Of a stretch of DNA of 64,000 bases, positions 46,516 to 58,898 are shown one piece after another (position 1 is the stretch's first letter; each line of letters opens with the position of its first letter). Origin of the DNA: Imbricaverruca yamaguchii. Lineage: Eukaryota; Arthropoda; Thecostraca; Neoverrucidae. The stretch covers positions 353,501-417,500 of the forward strand of contig JAOTOL010001463.1 in assembly GCA_034440575.1 (NCBI GenBank), given 5' to 3'. Made by a program: the position numbers and the translations under genes. A model generated the notes under the pieces. It was not told the origin of the DNA, did not search any database, and was given only the letters and a program-made list of their open reading frames with translations.

Positions 46516-48560
46516 TCAGCCCTCCCTGTAATACTGAAAAGCAAGCCCACTATTCTTATAATGATTGTCTACGCTGATATTAAAGATGTTCAATGTGCTG
46601 CTACTGACAATGTTTTCTGGCAGCTGGTTCCAGTGTTCTACTACCCTGTTGGTGAAGAAAGTTTTCCTTAACCTTGTTCTGCTGTGGTTAACTTTAATTT
46701 TGAATTTATGACCCCTAATTGCATCATTTCTGTTCAATTCAAACATTTCCCTCAGGTATCCCCTCTCCAGACCATGGACAAATTTAAAGACCTCGATGAG
46801 ATCTCCTCTCAGCCTTCTATATCTAAGTGAAAACATATTCAATTTCTTCAATCTTTCCTCATGTGCCAGGTTGCTTATGCCATTAACCATTTTTGTAGCC
46901 CTCTTTTGTACTCTCTCTAAAAGCCAACAATCTTTTTCATAGCTAGGAGACCAAGCTTGGATGCAGTATTCCAAATGTGGCCTGACGTATGCACAGTAAA
47001 GCTTCCTGATCACTTCCTCACTTCTGTATGATACATTCCTATTTATTGCCCCGAGCATTCTCAGTGCCTTCTTCCTGGCTTCCTTGGTCTGTTCTGATGC
47101 CCCCAGTTTTGTGTTTAGAATAACACCTAAATCCTTCTCCTGTTGAGTCACTCATAGCACTTGGCCACCCATCAAGTATGGAGCCTTCATATGCTGCTTA
47201 CCTACATGCATGATTTTGCACTTATCAAAATTAAATTTAATTTGCCATTCTTCGGACCACTTCACAAGTTCGCCTTAGTCTTTTTGAAAAAGAAAAACCC
47301 CCCTTACCCTTATCCCCAAATTCAAATCATCCGCAAATTTCAAAACTTTACTGCTTAGGCCACTTTCTATGTTATTTACAAATATAATGAACAGTAGTGG
47401 CCCCAGTACTGACCCCTGGGGGACTCTACTAAGAACATTTTGCCATGATGACTTTGTACCATTTACCATCACTCTTTGCTGTCTATCTGAAAGCCACAAC
47501 TCTATCCATTTTAAGATGCTACCTGCAATACCATGGGACTGAAGCTGTATCATTAACCGTTTATGGGGTACTTTGTCAAAGGTCTTACTAAAGTCAAGAT
47601 ATGCTACATCAACCTGAGTTCCCTGATCAAATTGTTCTGTGGCGAAGTTCAAAAAGTCCAAGAGTTTTGTGAGACACGATCGTACTTTTCTAAACCCATG
47701 TTGAGTATCTTGAATCAATCTGCTACCTTCCAGATAACTAACTATTATATCCTTGACAATTGATTCAAGTACCTTGCAGACTTGGGATGTGAGACTTACT
47801 GGCCTATAGTTTTCAACTTTCCCTCTTTCTCCTTTCTTGAAAATAGGAACTACATTTGCCCTTTTCCAATCGGTTGGAATTTCATTTTGTGAAACTGATC
47901 TACATAATATTATACTAAGTGGAAATGCCAGTTCCTTTTCAGTTTCCCGCAGCACCCTAGCATAAATATCATCAGGTCCTGCTGCCTTGTTTGGCTTTAT
48001 TTTCCTGATATGATTGTAAACAACATCACTATCAATGAAATCAACATGATTTATCAGATCCCATGTCACTGAACTATGGTGTACGGTCGGCAGATTGGTC
48101 ATATCTTCCAATGTAAACACTGATTTAAACTGCTTGCTCAGCTCCTCAACCATCTCACTATCCTCACCCAATGTAGTCCCGTTTACTTCCATTGGACAAA
48201 TTGTGCTAGAAACCTTACTCAGCTTGTAGAAACTAAAGAACTTTTTACTGTCCCCATTACAGTTTCTAGCTAAATCCAGTTCTTTTGCTCGCTTTGCTGC
48301 TCTGGTTTTTTGCTTCACAGTGTCTCTAGCTTTTCGATACGCCTTTAGATTAACGACATTTGAGGCTTCTTTAAAGACTCTAAATGCAGTTTTCTTAGCC
48401 TTAATTGCTTTTATCAAGTCTGGTGTAAGCCATGCTGGCTTTCCTACCCTTCTTTTGCGTCTTTGCTTTTGGGGGACATGTCTAATCTGAATTTCCTTCT
48501 AGTAAGATTCGAACTTTTCCCACATTTCACAGGCATTTAAATTGGAGAATTCTTCTTCCA
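46516..48560 (-). pseudogene. CR1 ORF2, reverse transcriptase half (broken)
   Basis: The reverse transcriptase copies element RNA at the target site. From the upstream side: linker WLTPDLIKA and KKTAFRVFKE; fingers with NYRPVSLTSQVCKVLESIV and QHGFRKVRSC; motif A as YLDFSKTFDKVPH (catalytic D); motif B as VPQGSVLGPLLFIIF; motif C as FADDLNLG (catalytic D pair). After FADDLNLG a frame break near 47310 follows. The protein resumes in another frame as KFNFDKCKIMHVG, an in-frame TGA precedes VTQQEKDLGV near 47150, and the C-terminal part includes HLEYCIQAWSP and RVVEHWNQLP, which is typical of this clade. A TAG also interrupts the linker near 48497. The catalytic residues survive but the frame does not. 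Confidence 0.88.
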
Positions 48561-49508
48561 AATCTGATGGCACTTAAAGCCGCTCTCATAGAGACAAAGT
48601 CTGCTCTGTTGAAATTTGGAACCTTTACCAAATTATCCTTGATAATTTCCCCTACATGTGCCTTGAATCTAATTATGTTATGGTCACTTCTTCCCAGAGT
48701 TTCGCCTACAGTCAAGTCTTGAACCAAGTCACTTAAGTCCGAGAATACAAGGTCCAAGAATGAACCATGCCTGGTAGGTTCCGATACAAACTGGTGTAAG
48801 AACAGGTCCTCTTCAAGGCATTTCCTAAACATTTTGCATGATGGGAGCCAACACCAGCATTTTCATAACCTTTTAGATTAAAGTCACCAAGAAGAAGGCA
48901 CTTCCTCTTAAAGTTTCTACTGATTTCCTCACAAATCACCTTGTCAAGCTCCAGTTGCTGAGAATATGGCAGGGTTCCTGATCGGTAGAAAGCTCCTATC
49001 CTAAGAGTATTGCTGTTGCCTTTTCCCACAGTGACATCAAGCCAAATGGACTCCACAGACACATTTTTATCCCCACCTGCTACTTTTTGAGAACTGAATA
49101 AGCTATTCATATAGAGCATTACACAACCCCTTTCATTGCTGGACCCCTATTGCATGAAAACATATTGTATCCCTGGATCTCATAGTCCTGTAAGTTATCT
49201 CCAAAATACCCTTCACTGACCCATGCCTCCGTAATGCAAACAAAATCTGGTTCCTCCTCAGCAACATAACACTTGAACTCATCCAATTTGGAACGGATAC
49301 TCTGAGCATTAAACATCATACACTTAACAAATGCTCCATAACCAACTTTGGCTTTTTCATACTGAGGAGTTCTTTTATCACTACATGAACTATCACTCTG
49401 TCCCCTTGAACTGCTGCTGTCCCTATTTGCAGACTTTGAGGTTCTATTGCCTTGGCTGACACTATTGGAATATTTCTGAGTTGGCAATGCAATTTCATCC
49501 CTCCCCAT
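48561..49508 (-). pseudogene. CR1 ORF2, endonuclease half (broken)
   Basis: An apurinic-type endonuclease domain that would nick target DNA to prime reverse transcription. Visible motifs: MMFNAQSIRSKLDE (N of the active site), FVCITEAWV (catalytic E), LRIGAFYRSG, KCLLLGDFNLKG (GDFN) and GRSDHNIIRF (SDH, general base pair). The frame changes near 49120-49135 (after PAMKGVV, continuing as VMLYMNSLFSS) and again near 48845 (continuing as MFRKCLEEDLFLHQF). A further shift near 48555 joins to SDLEEEFSNLNACEMWEKF. Each change needs a single-base indel, so the lesions could be old mutations or sequencing indels. Confidence 0.87.
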
Positions 49509-49516
49509 CCCATTTC

Positions 49517-50345
49517 CTAGTTTCCCTGAAGGACATGCTCGTACACTTTGCCTAGCACATGGACCCCCTTCTCAGAGAAGTGCAGGCCATCCCTCTGATA
49601 GAGGTCCCACGATGCATAAAACCTGCTCCATTCGTCTACAAATGTAAAACCTAGCTCATGGCAGAGCTTTCCTACCCTGACGTTAGCTGCCAGTGCCCTA
49701 GAGCTCCACTCAGGGGAGGCTCCAGCCCTAGGCAAAATTGCTGTTACAATGACTCTATTGGTACCCTTTAGGGTGGCCAGAAGGGCCCTGTACTCCCGCA
49801 GAAGCTCCTCACTCCTAGCAGGGCCTATGTTATTTACCCCTACATGCACTATGACTGTGCTGAACTGGTGATCACTGGTGACCTGTGCCACCACAGGTAC
49901 CAGGTCCTTCACCTTGGCACCAGGCCTGGTGATGCACCTCCTGTCCCTCCTACCTTTACAAAATACCCGCTCTAAATGTCGCACACGAGAGTCTCCTAGG
50001 ACCAGCACTGACTCCTTACTACAACTATCCTGGGGGCAGTCATCCAATGCCTGGAACATATTTGATGTTAATATGCCTGCCCGCTGGACCGTTCGGCTAG
50101 ACTTCCTCCCGCTCCTACCACCTGCCACCTGCCACTCACTGACCCTTTCCTTAGGTTCGCGTCTCCAAATCCTCCACCCCCTGACCTCATGCCACTTGCC
50201 CTCCTGTGACCTACCAGAACTACCCCCCCCCCCTCTGTTCACTATTAACACTCCCCTCTCGAGAGATCCCAGCCACCTCCACAGTAGGGGAAGCCTCAGC
50301 TACCTGGTGGCCTGCGACCACCTGGGCATATGATGTCCCTGCTAC
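49517..50345 (-). pseudogene. CR1 ORF1 with SGNH/GDSL-type esterase domain (frame break at a G run)
   Basis: ORF1 proteins of CR1/L2-type elements often carry a lipolytic-acetylhydrolase-like (SGNH) domain, thought to help the element's ribonucleoprotein or membrane interaction. Here block I is VLVLGDSRVRHLE (nucleophile S in GDS), block III is VIVHVGVNNIG, and block V is DGLHFSEKGVHVL (D and H of the triad). The upstream part, SVAGTSYAQVVAGHQ, is in another frame. The switch coincides with a run of about 11 G on minus (50222-50232 on plus). The C-terminus stops at 49517, about 10 bp before the ORF2 start region. Confidence 0.82.
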
Positions 50346-50360
50346 GGAGTGCCCTATTTG

Positions 50361-51790
50361 GGAGGAGTGGGCACGTGCAGGGAGGGCGATATTTTCAGAA
50401 AATATCCCACGGGAATGAGTTGCATAACCCGGCGGGTAGACCTCGAGCCATGTCATTGAGCACCGCCGAGAGTGTTGCAGTGGAGGAAATTCCTCAAGAC
50501 AAATGGTCTGGCTTGAGTGCACTTCGCCACTCTTTTGCAAGTTGGTTTGTTGATGACGATGGGCTACAACTAGCTCTGTCAAAGCCGACATAATGCGAAT
50601 GAGCCCTGATGCGTGGTGAGGTGGCTGCCAGCCACTCTAACCATGTCGCAATCTTTAGCAAAAAAGACTCTCGTGTGCGTCTCACAGGTGAGGGCTGGGG
50701 GAGTCGCATCTCTTCAGAGTTGAAAGTGGTCGGAAATGTTTCTCGGCCTAGTCAGTTCGCCCGCACCCCTATATTTCGAAATCTAGTTCAATTACTGAAA
50801 TGCTTTCTGTGGCATGACGCAGTTCATCCTTTCAGCAGGTCGAATAATGAGTATCACTGTTCCTTATATCATTTGATTCCAGATGACATGACAGTAATAC
50901 ACCATGTGCAAAATCTTTATCCTCAGCTGCAAATACCGCGCTGCTAAAACAACCAGACTGGACCAAAGCGTCACAACTCGGAAATATTCCACGATATAGA
51001 ATGCTTTTAGGAAATGGTTTGGTAAAATAGTTACAGCTAGGCCTCATCTGATGTGCTAGCTACATGGGTCGTGCACCCTATCACACTCATGACCGGTGCT
51101 ACCTCAGTCAGGGCGCATTTCCCATTGCTTAAATATTACTGATGGAGAGCAGCTGAAAAGCCTGTATGCGGCACAATTGGAGTCAATTGTGGCTTCCTCC
51201 CCCACTCGAGCCATGCCAGGTGACGCTTTGGAACACAGACTAGCCAGAACCTCATATATCGAAACATTAGTCATCGTCACGGCGTATTATGATCGCATCG
51301 TGCATGCTCGTGCAGCACCGATACTTCTCAACAACCAAGTCATTGATTAAACAGGGCCACTACTGGTAAGAAATCAGAATCACAAACAGCTACGCACATA
51401 CAAACCATTAATGTACAAAATACAATGTTAGCATGATGCAAAAGCAATCCAATTAAAGTCGGTCGCGGTTCCCCGGTATAACATGAATAACTTGTCATAT
51501 GACAGTGACACACAAATCACAAATCATCTCTTCATAACATGCATATCTACGTTTGCTTACCTATTTTTGAGTGCTATCCTTTTACTTCAATTTGACATTT
51601 TACGTCACTAGAAATAACCTACCAAACTTGATAGCCTACATGGCAATCTACTATTTTGCTTTCCGGGGTGACCGCTGGAACATGGTACAGATGAACATTG
51701 TAGGTTCCGTACAAAGGAAGAAAGGCCACGTTTCCCGGTATTAGCGTTTTCCATGATGGGAATCGAAAACCAGCATTTCATGGCGCGCGG
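50361..51790. other. non-coding DNA between CR1 and the C-rich block
   Basis: Contains a short hairpin GATATTTTC-A-GAAAATATC at 50388-50406. The minus frame upstream of ORF1 (50350-50591) may include some 5' CR1 sequence, but similarity to the second remnant ends near 50360. Nothing else recognised. Confidence 0.45.
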
Positions 51791-52005
51791 GGGGCGGCGG
51801 GGCCGGGGGCCGCGGTTCCTGCTACCCCCGCTGGCCTTGAGAAAAAAGTCCCCCCCCCCCCCCCCGCGGCGCGCCCCGCCCCCCCCCCCCCCCCGGCCCC
51901 CCCCCCCCCCCGGCGCCCGCCCCCCCCGCCCCCCCCGCGGGCGCCCCCCCCTCCCCCCCCCCCCGCCCCCCCCCCGCCCCCCCCCCCCCTACACCCTTAT
52001 CCGCC
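51790..52005. other. low-quality C-rich block (probable sequencing or assembly fault)
   Basis: More than 150 bp of C homopolymers of 5-14 nt separated by single G, GCG or A/T bases. Both strands translate to proline- or glycine-only frames. Such a mix is unusual for real DNA and sits beside a CR1 remnant, at the place where the intact copy has its G run. Confidence 0.6.
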
Positions 52006-52170
52006 CCCGTGGAACTCGCTCCTGGTGGCCTGCGACCCCTGGGCATTGATGTCCCTGTACGGATTGACCCCTTGTTGTTTTCTTGCCCCCTGTGACAGGG
52101 CGCCTTGGTTGGAAACCCTGCCTTAGGTCCTATTTCTTCCTCTGTGCCTGCATCCTGGTCGAACCATCCT
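52006..52170 (-). mobile_element. second CR1 ORF1 remnant
   Basis: The plus-strand GGTGGCCTGCGACC and TGATGTCCCTG segments match 50303-50343 in the larger CR1 copy. On minus the frame upstream gives PRRPVTGGKKTTRGQSV-type sequence, then diverges from the first copy. It is a 5' fragment of another, related element. Confidence 0.55.
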
Positions 52171-52235
52171 AACGCTGCAGCTTTGCCTGATTTGATTCAA
52201 TTAACTGCTAATTCTTGCTACACCGAAAGTATTCA

Positions 52236-52660
52236 TTCTATAAATCGCTCCTCCTTACTGTGTTAATATCTGTGCCTCGAGCAGACTTTAACATTGTTTG
52301 TTTTTTTTGTTTTGTTTTTTTTAATAAATTAAATAACTACAGATGTCTATCTATTGTCTTCCACACAGTGACACTTATAATATCCCTTGATATCTTTGGC
52401 TGACAGAAATGACGTCACCGCACTTTGATCCCCACTTACTATATTAAACTATCTTAACTTACCCACACACTTGCTACACAAAGCTAACTATCTTCCTTAA
52501 GGCTCCCCTTACTGTCGTTATATCTGTGCCTAAGTAAACTATTACAATGTGTTTTTTTTTTTTTTTTTAATAAATTAATAACTACAATGTTATCTATGTC
52601 TCCTCGTGACACTTGTAATATCCCTTTGATATCACTTTGGCTGACGAATACAGCCAGCAC
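52236..52660. repeat. two-copy direct duplication with poly-T
   Basis: Segment 1 (about 52236-52420) and segment 2 (about 52500-52655) share CTTACTGT..TATCTGTGCC, a T-run followed by AATAAATTAA, TAACTACA, GACACTT(A/G)TAATATCCCTTGATATC and TTGGCTGAC. They differ by indels. They lie immediately 5' (in CR1 orientation) of the ORF1 remnant, so they could be duplicated 5' UTR units. Confidence 0.7.
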
Positions 52661-52768
52661 TTGACCCCACTCCTATACTTCTTACCACTGCCGGGTTGGT
52701 AGACAAGTATCGTATTTGGTGCGTGTCGTGCTCATGGTTAATATGTAATTTATGCATGCTCTGTGTTA

Positions 52769-52986
<218 letters not shown>

Positions 52987-52989
52987 AAC

Positions 52990-53588
52990 GTCGCAGTTCA
53001 GGGAAGGTCAATTACACCCATCCACACCCACCCCCACCACGCACACACCACGTTCCATAGCTCTGAAGTAACTTCCGTACCGTTGACGCTATCGCTTTCC
53101 AAGTTAGCATGCTCTCGGTTATTCCATTTGCACGCATCGTGTTCAAAACGTGCGTCATAAGCTCTAGATTACAGGTGCGGGGGCAGGTCAAGGTCAGATC
53201 ACAACCTCATTGCACTACGGTTTTTAGGCGTACATCCAAACATTCTTTTTTCACAGGCAAACCATCTAAGCTATAGTCAAAATTAAAATATGCCTGCGAA
53301 AACAAGTGAACAGAGAAGAAAGCACAATATATGTCGTGGACATTTGACTGAAACGTTCCGAAGGCTATTAAATTAACATTTAACACTTAACTGAAACATC
53401 TGACTGAATCGTTCCGTCCATGTACTTCAGGCGTTACATGTGCCAGCATGCGGATAATTACGAGTGGAAAATGGATAAACAAGGGCTATTCTGCACCGTA
53501 ATTTAATTTTTGATGCGACTAACGTACCAGGTTTTGACTTGAAAATGAAAGTGCCATCTGTTCCGACAATTGTCATTTTCATCAGTTC
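52990..53588. other. non-coding DNA, no gene recognised
   Basis: Unique sequence. Nothing recognised. Confidence 0.5.
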
Positions 53589-53617
53589 ATCACATCACAT
53601 CACATCACATCATCACA
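53589..53617. repeat. (CACAT)n short tandem repeat
   Basis: CACATCACATCACATCACAT-type pentamer run, about 5 units, followed by CATCACAT. Confidence 0.9.
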
Positions 53618-55405
53618 TTCCAGGTACTTGATCTTGACGGGATCGGCGACTTTGGTCTTTGCACGTGTCACCTGTGTTAGACTAAATTTTCAGTTTGCAT
53701 ATCATCACCATCGAGGCACGAAATCGTATTTATTTTAAGATCGGGGTCCGGAAACTACGGCGAAGACAGGTGAATGACTGCACCATCACATTCATCTGCG
53801 AGATCTAACTTGGAATGTCAACCATAAAAGAGAGATAAAAATTGTTCGAAGTAACCCTAAAATTCAAAGATGTAGTCGCGTCATGCTGTTCACAGCATTT
53901 CACTAACTTGCTCAGAACAATGATTAGTGTGGGGTATCACAAATATTTCCGACATTGGGTGGCAGAAATTCTTCCACACTGCTAGAGTCAGTATGTTTCG
54001 CAAATATGTCTGGTGTCCCATATACAACATCTATTTGAAAATGCACATTTCATGGTGAAAGGCGCGACCCTTAGACAGGAGTTACAGGCCAGTAGCTGCT
54101 ACAATTACGAGTCGACATCCAAATGATGATATGTGGTCGCATTTTCGCCTCGCTGTTATCATGGGTGCGCTCAATTTCACCAGCTTCTCTCTGTGCGCTA
54201 TGCACCTGGATACCATCGCAAGTTTCTTATATTGAAATACAGTAGAGGATATTGAAATAGAGGACAGTATCGGAGCTCCGCTTGCGTAATCTGCATGACT
54301 AATGTGGATCAACACCACCAAAGTCTTAATATACTTTGTCACACATTGATCAATGTGTGCCTGATACGCTGCGTATTCATTTATCTATTACAATGCTGAC
54401 CTTACAGTCCTGCTTTCCGTAGCAATTACGCCCCAAGTGATATGCTAATAGGTGGTATTCCACGCAACAAGGATATGTGCCCAATAAATAGAACACACAT
54501 CTCAGGTGATGAAACTACGTATTCGTTCTTATTCCGGTATTCTATGGTACGCTGTTGCAAAATAGTAAACCTCTCAATAGCGTACCGCTATCTGCAGCCC
54601 GGTTGGCTGGGGTTCTCAGATTTCTGTTCTGTTGGATGATGGAAGCTGCGGCTTTCAAGGTCGCACGCAATTACCAGAAAGACGAAGATGAAATTGTTGC
54701 ACGGATAGTGGACAAGGATGAAATGGTTGTGCAAATGGTGGACGAGGAATCGTCAGGCTCACCTTCCCAGCACCTGAGAAGTTCTGAAATTTGTCTGGGT
54801 AAATAAAGTTTCACCGTCAGATATTTCGGATCAGCTACTGTAATTATTTTTAAGTATTGACGTAAGGAGGCCTCCAAAGTGGCACAATTCGAGCATCAAG
54901 CAAATATAATTCACTAACTCTTATCGCATCATCATCACATCAAACTCCCGGGAATTTGGAGCAAAGCTCAGGGCGCGTGGGATGTCTCTTCCTCGCGGCA
55001 GATACGACGATAAAAGCATCTCTGGATAACAACGTGAAGACCCCAGAACTTTATCTCAAATAAAATGGCAAATGAAAAAAGCACATTAGCCGTGATATCT
55101 TGTATTAAAACATGCTGCCATTACAGAATGAAGCCACGCTTTGGCATTTATTATGTGATCCTAGAGTGCATGGCTACGAAATGATAGATTTATGAAAGAT
55201 GCCAAGACTGGGCCGGGCCGCTCCAGTTCTTTTTTCTGCTAATCAAGAGAATACCTTGGCCTCGGCCGAAACCACACAAGGGCTTAATTAGGCTTTCTGC
55301 GGTGTGCCGCAAACAAAATGCATTCCCATTAGACCTGTCCACTCATGTGATACAACTGAGGCCATGACGTAATACCCCCGCTCTTTCCAAATAACGCCAT
55401 CCTCC
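53618..55405. other. non-coding DNA, no gene recognised
   Basis: Unique sequence. At 54555-54806 a plus frame with acidic residues (KDEDEIVARIVDKDEMVVQ) ends just before a GTAAATAAAG that contains AATAAA. I cannot name a protein. Low confidence of coding. Confidence 0.4.
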
Positions 55406-56830
55406 GCCCTGGTCAGTACCAACAGCTGACCAAAGGCAGCGACGGTGACCGCCCGCTGGCTGTCCGCCGCCGGCAACTGACATCACTAACGTCATCCTCA
55501 GCCATGGGCAGTACCAACAGCTGACCAAAGGCAGCGACGGTGACCGGCCGCTGGCTGTCCGCCGCCGGCAACTGACATCACTAACGTCATCCTCAGCCAT
55601 GGTCAGTACCAACAGCTGACCAAAGGCAGCGACGGTGACCGCCCGCTGGCTGTCCGCCGCCGGCAACTGACATCACTAACGTCATCCTCAGCCCTGGTTA
55701 GTACCAACAGCTGACCAAAGGCAGCGACGGTGACCGCCCGCTGGCTGTCCGCCGCCGGCAACTGACATCACTAACGTCATCCTCAGCCCTGGTCAGTACC
55801 AACAGCTGACCAAAGGCAGCGACGGTGACCGCCCGCTGGCTGTCCGCCGCCGGCAACTGACATCACTAACGTCATCCTCAGCCATGGGCAGTACCAACAG
55901 CTGACCAAAGGCAGCGACGGTGACCGGCCGCTGGCTGTCCGCCGCCGGCAACTGACATCACTAACGTCATCCTCAGCCATGGTCAGTACCAACAGCTGAC
56001 CAAAGGCAGCGACGGTGACCGCCCGCTGGCTGTCCGCCGCCGGCAACTGACATCACTAACGTCATCCTCAGCCCTGGTCAGTACCAACAGCTGACCAAAG
56101 GCAGCGACGGTGACCGCCCGCTGGCTGTCCGCCGCCGGCAACTGACATCACTAACGTCATCCTCAGCCCTGGTCAGTACCAACAGCTGACCAAAGGCAGC
56201 GACGGTGACCGCCCGCTGGCTGTCCGCCGCCGGCAACTGACATCACTAACGTCATCCTCAGCCATGGTCAGTACCAACAGCTGACCAAAGGCAGCGACGG
56301 TGACCGCCCGCTGGCTGTCCGCCGCCGGCAACTGACATCACTAACGTCATCCTCAGCCATGGTCAGTACCAACAGCTGACCAAAGGCAGCGACGGTGACC
56401 GCCCGCTGGCTGTCCGCCGCCGGCAACTGACATCACTAACGTCATCCTCAGCCATGGTCAGTACCAACAGCTGACCAAAGGCAGCGACGGTGACCGGCCG
56501 CTGGCTGTCCGCCGCCGGCAACTGACATCACTAACGTCATCCTCAGCCCTGGTCAGTACCAACAGCTGACCAAAGGCAGCGACGGTGACCGCCCGCTGGC
56601 TGTCCGCCGCCGGCAACTGACATCACTAACGTCATCCTCAGCCCTGGTCAGTACCAACAGCTGACCAAAGGCAGCGACGGTGACCGCCCGCTGGCTGTCC
56701 GCCGCCGGCAACTGACATCACTAACGTCATCCTCAGCCCTGGTCAGTACCAACAGCTGACCAAAGGCAGCGACGGTGACCGGCCGCTGGCTGTCCGCCGC
56801 CGGCAACTGACATCACTAACGTCATCGCCA
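55406..56830. repeat. 95-bp minisatellite, 15 units, with higher-order structure
   Basis: Fifteen 95-bp units start at 55406 and every 95 bp. Each contains ACCAACAGCTGACCAAAGGC, GTGACCGCCCGCTGGCTG (or the GTGACCGGCCG variant) and AACTGACATCACTAACGTCA. Diagnostic variants (CCATGGGCA, CCATGGTCA, CCCTGGTTA, CCCTGGTCA; GCCCG versus GGCCG) recur in a fixed order: units 55501-55880 repeat almost exactly as 55881-56260, a 380-bp higher-order repeat. Minus-strand frames through it (peptide QRAVTVAAFGQLLVLT) are repeat artefacts. Confidence 0.95.
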
Positions 56831-58898
56831 GCAACCGGTCGATCGATGTTGGTCGGGATCGCCGCCGGCAGACGGCATGGCTGTGACAGACTGATGTTCG
56901 GTGAGATATGGATGTACGGTGATAGAGGAGAACGATGGTGACATGCTGATCGGCCATGACAGATGGATGTACACTGATAGACAGGATCGACAATGACAGC
57001 GTCATGGGCAAAGATAGACGGTTGAGGCTATTGCATGCAGTGACGTCACCAATTCCTCTGGACGTCCCTCGGCGTTCACCAATCAAGCAGCGTTTCTCTG
57101 CTATTCCTCGGCATATCCTGGGTGTTGCTTCATCCTCGGCAAGGCAACAAAACAACATTTAACCTGTGGTCGATAGTGGCACGCTTCGATGGCCTACGCT
57201 GAGCTCAATGATGAACGGGATTGCTCCCGATAGTTGGTCTTATTGATACTGCAACTGTGTATGTGTGCGCTCCATAGAAATGCCATGGAACTTGCGCCCG
57301 GACTCATTAAACCAAGTTAAATTAACTTGCTCGTAGTTTCATCCTGGATGCATTGTTTCGCCTTTCGCAGCAACCAACTGTGAGGGTAGCATTTCATTTA
57401 ATTGCACCTAATCACCACCTATCATACATAAACGCGTCGTGCAATTATACATCTATATTGCTTGAGGTTGCCTGATCTTCGCCAGTATTCGGCACTTTGT
57501 TAGCATAGCCAGCGTTAGAAAAAGCGTGTCAAATTGGACCTTCGCTTCCGTATCGGTAGGCTCTACTACTGCTGTGATTCAACCACTGTAGGCGTCTACG
57601 GGCCAACAAAGTAACAAAATTTCGTGCATAGACCATCCACAAATCTCGGTAAGTTGAAGTTTAATTTTGTGACATTATTTGGAACTATCAGTATTAGCAT
57701 CATAATCGAACTGTCAGATATTCCTGCTCAATAATAAGCTATTCATCGATCAACTTAATTAAAGATATATACCGATGATACTGAGTATTACAGATATATC
57801 ATATATAATGTGCTTACGCTTCAAGTAGCCAAATTAACTGGGTCACTTAAAGTAATGGTCTATAAGTTTTCCATAGTCGGCATACATTCATATCAGTTAG
57901 AAGTTCGTATTAAATGCTCTGCTTTTTAGGAAAAATATCTCATGATTTGCATACAATTGTACTATGGGGAAAGTAAAATGCTTTCATTGCTACCAAATTT
58001 CCCTCTATACTTAATTTCATTTGCAACCAACACGGGAGTAAAAAGTACCAGTGGTCGTGCTGAACTAGATGACGATAAATTAGCTGTTTGTTGCAAAATC
58101 ATCAGTCATGTCAGGAGCCAAGTTCTCACAGACTTTCTATTAAAAAAATATTTGGTGCATCTTGCCCAATTAGTGATGGTTTTATCTATTACCACTATTC
58201 ACATCTGCAGACCTTTGATAATTTATGTGACACACTCTTACACTAAGATGTCCAATCAGTTGCCTTTCGAAGATTAACTGAAGATATAGGCTCAGTTTGA
58301 TCTGTGACGGCTTTTCACACAAAAATAATTTTAGGTCCCGCAAGTTGCCGACAGCAAGTATGTACATACTAGACACAGTATGACTGATAATTTGTTGCAA
58401 ACTCATCAATATCTGTCATGATTGCCGCTGAACTGCGCATATCGTATAGATAAATATGATGGAAGATTTGCATGAGCATAAGCTAAGCTCTGGCGCTATT
58501 TTGTGCTTCTGTAGCACGTAGATTCATTGTACAGCTGGGTTGGTGTTGTCGATACTTGAACTTGGTCAAGTTTCCGGTTGGTCAAACTTGGTCATTCAGT
58601 TTTTACTTTGAACATCTTCCGGAGTGTCACTGGTTGATGAGTATGAAACTCTGGTAGCGCTGAATATGTCTAGTGGCAAGCAGGTACGAGACGTCGCCTC
58701 GCGACTCTACCGTCAGTGAGGCGTGAGACGCAACAACTGACGTGTGGTGGTCATCCTCTCTGCTGGGAAACCTGGCAAACCGCTCCTGGTGGACTGGGTA
58801 CTCTTTGTTAGAGCACTTGGCGAGACGGCGCGCGCCAAGCTACGTCCACCACAGGCAGGTGGGGTCTGGCTATCCACGTGGTGCGGAGGAGCAGCGTA
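56831..58898. other. non-coding DNA, no gene recognised
   Basis: After the array, GATGGATGTACA(G/C)GTGATAGA-type short duplications lie at about 56908-56982. AT-rich sequence follows. A 111-codon plus frame (57942-58277) is balanced in composition but unrecognised. Confidence 0.45.

Larger units (their letters stand above)
46405..50360 (-). mobile_element. CR1-like non-LTR retrotransposon, near full length, inactive
   Basis: On the minus strand, in order: ORF1 with an esterase-type domain (about 50345-49517), ORF2 with endonuclease (49508-48600) and reverse transcriptase (48430-46516), then a short 3' UTR. The 3' end consists of 8-bp tandem repeats (TCTTTATG read on minus, 46405-46436). Octamer 3' repeats without a poly(A) tail are typical of the CR1 clade. 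Multiple frame breaks and in-frame stops make it inactive. No target-site duplication was recognised. The 5' boundary near 50360 is where similarity to a second ORF1 remnant (52010-52170) fades. Confidence 0.88.

Noticed and set aside
47161..47763. Plus-strand frames across the CR1 element
   Set aside because: Shadows of the minus-strand reverse transcriptase.
57942..58277. A 111-codon plus frame with balanced composition
   Set aside because: Looked for a transposase or known-domain signature and found none. AT-rich surroundings and no splice or start evidence, so not annotated as coding.
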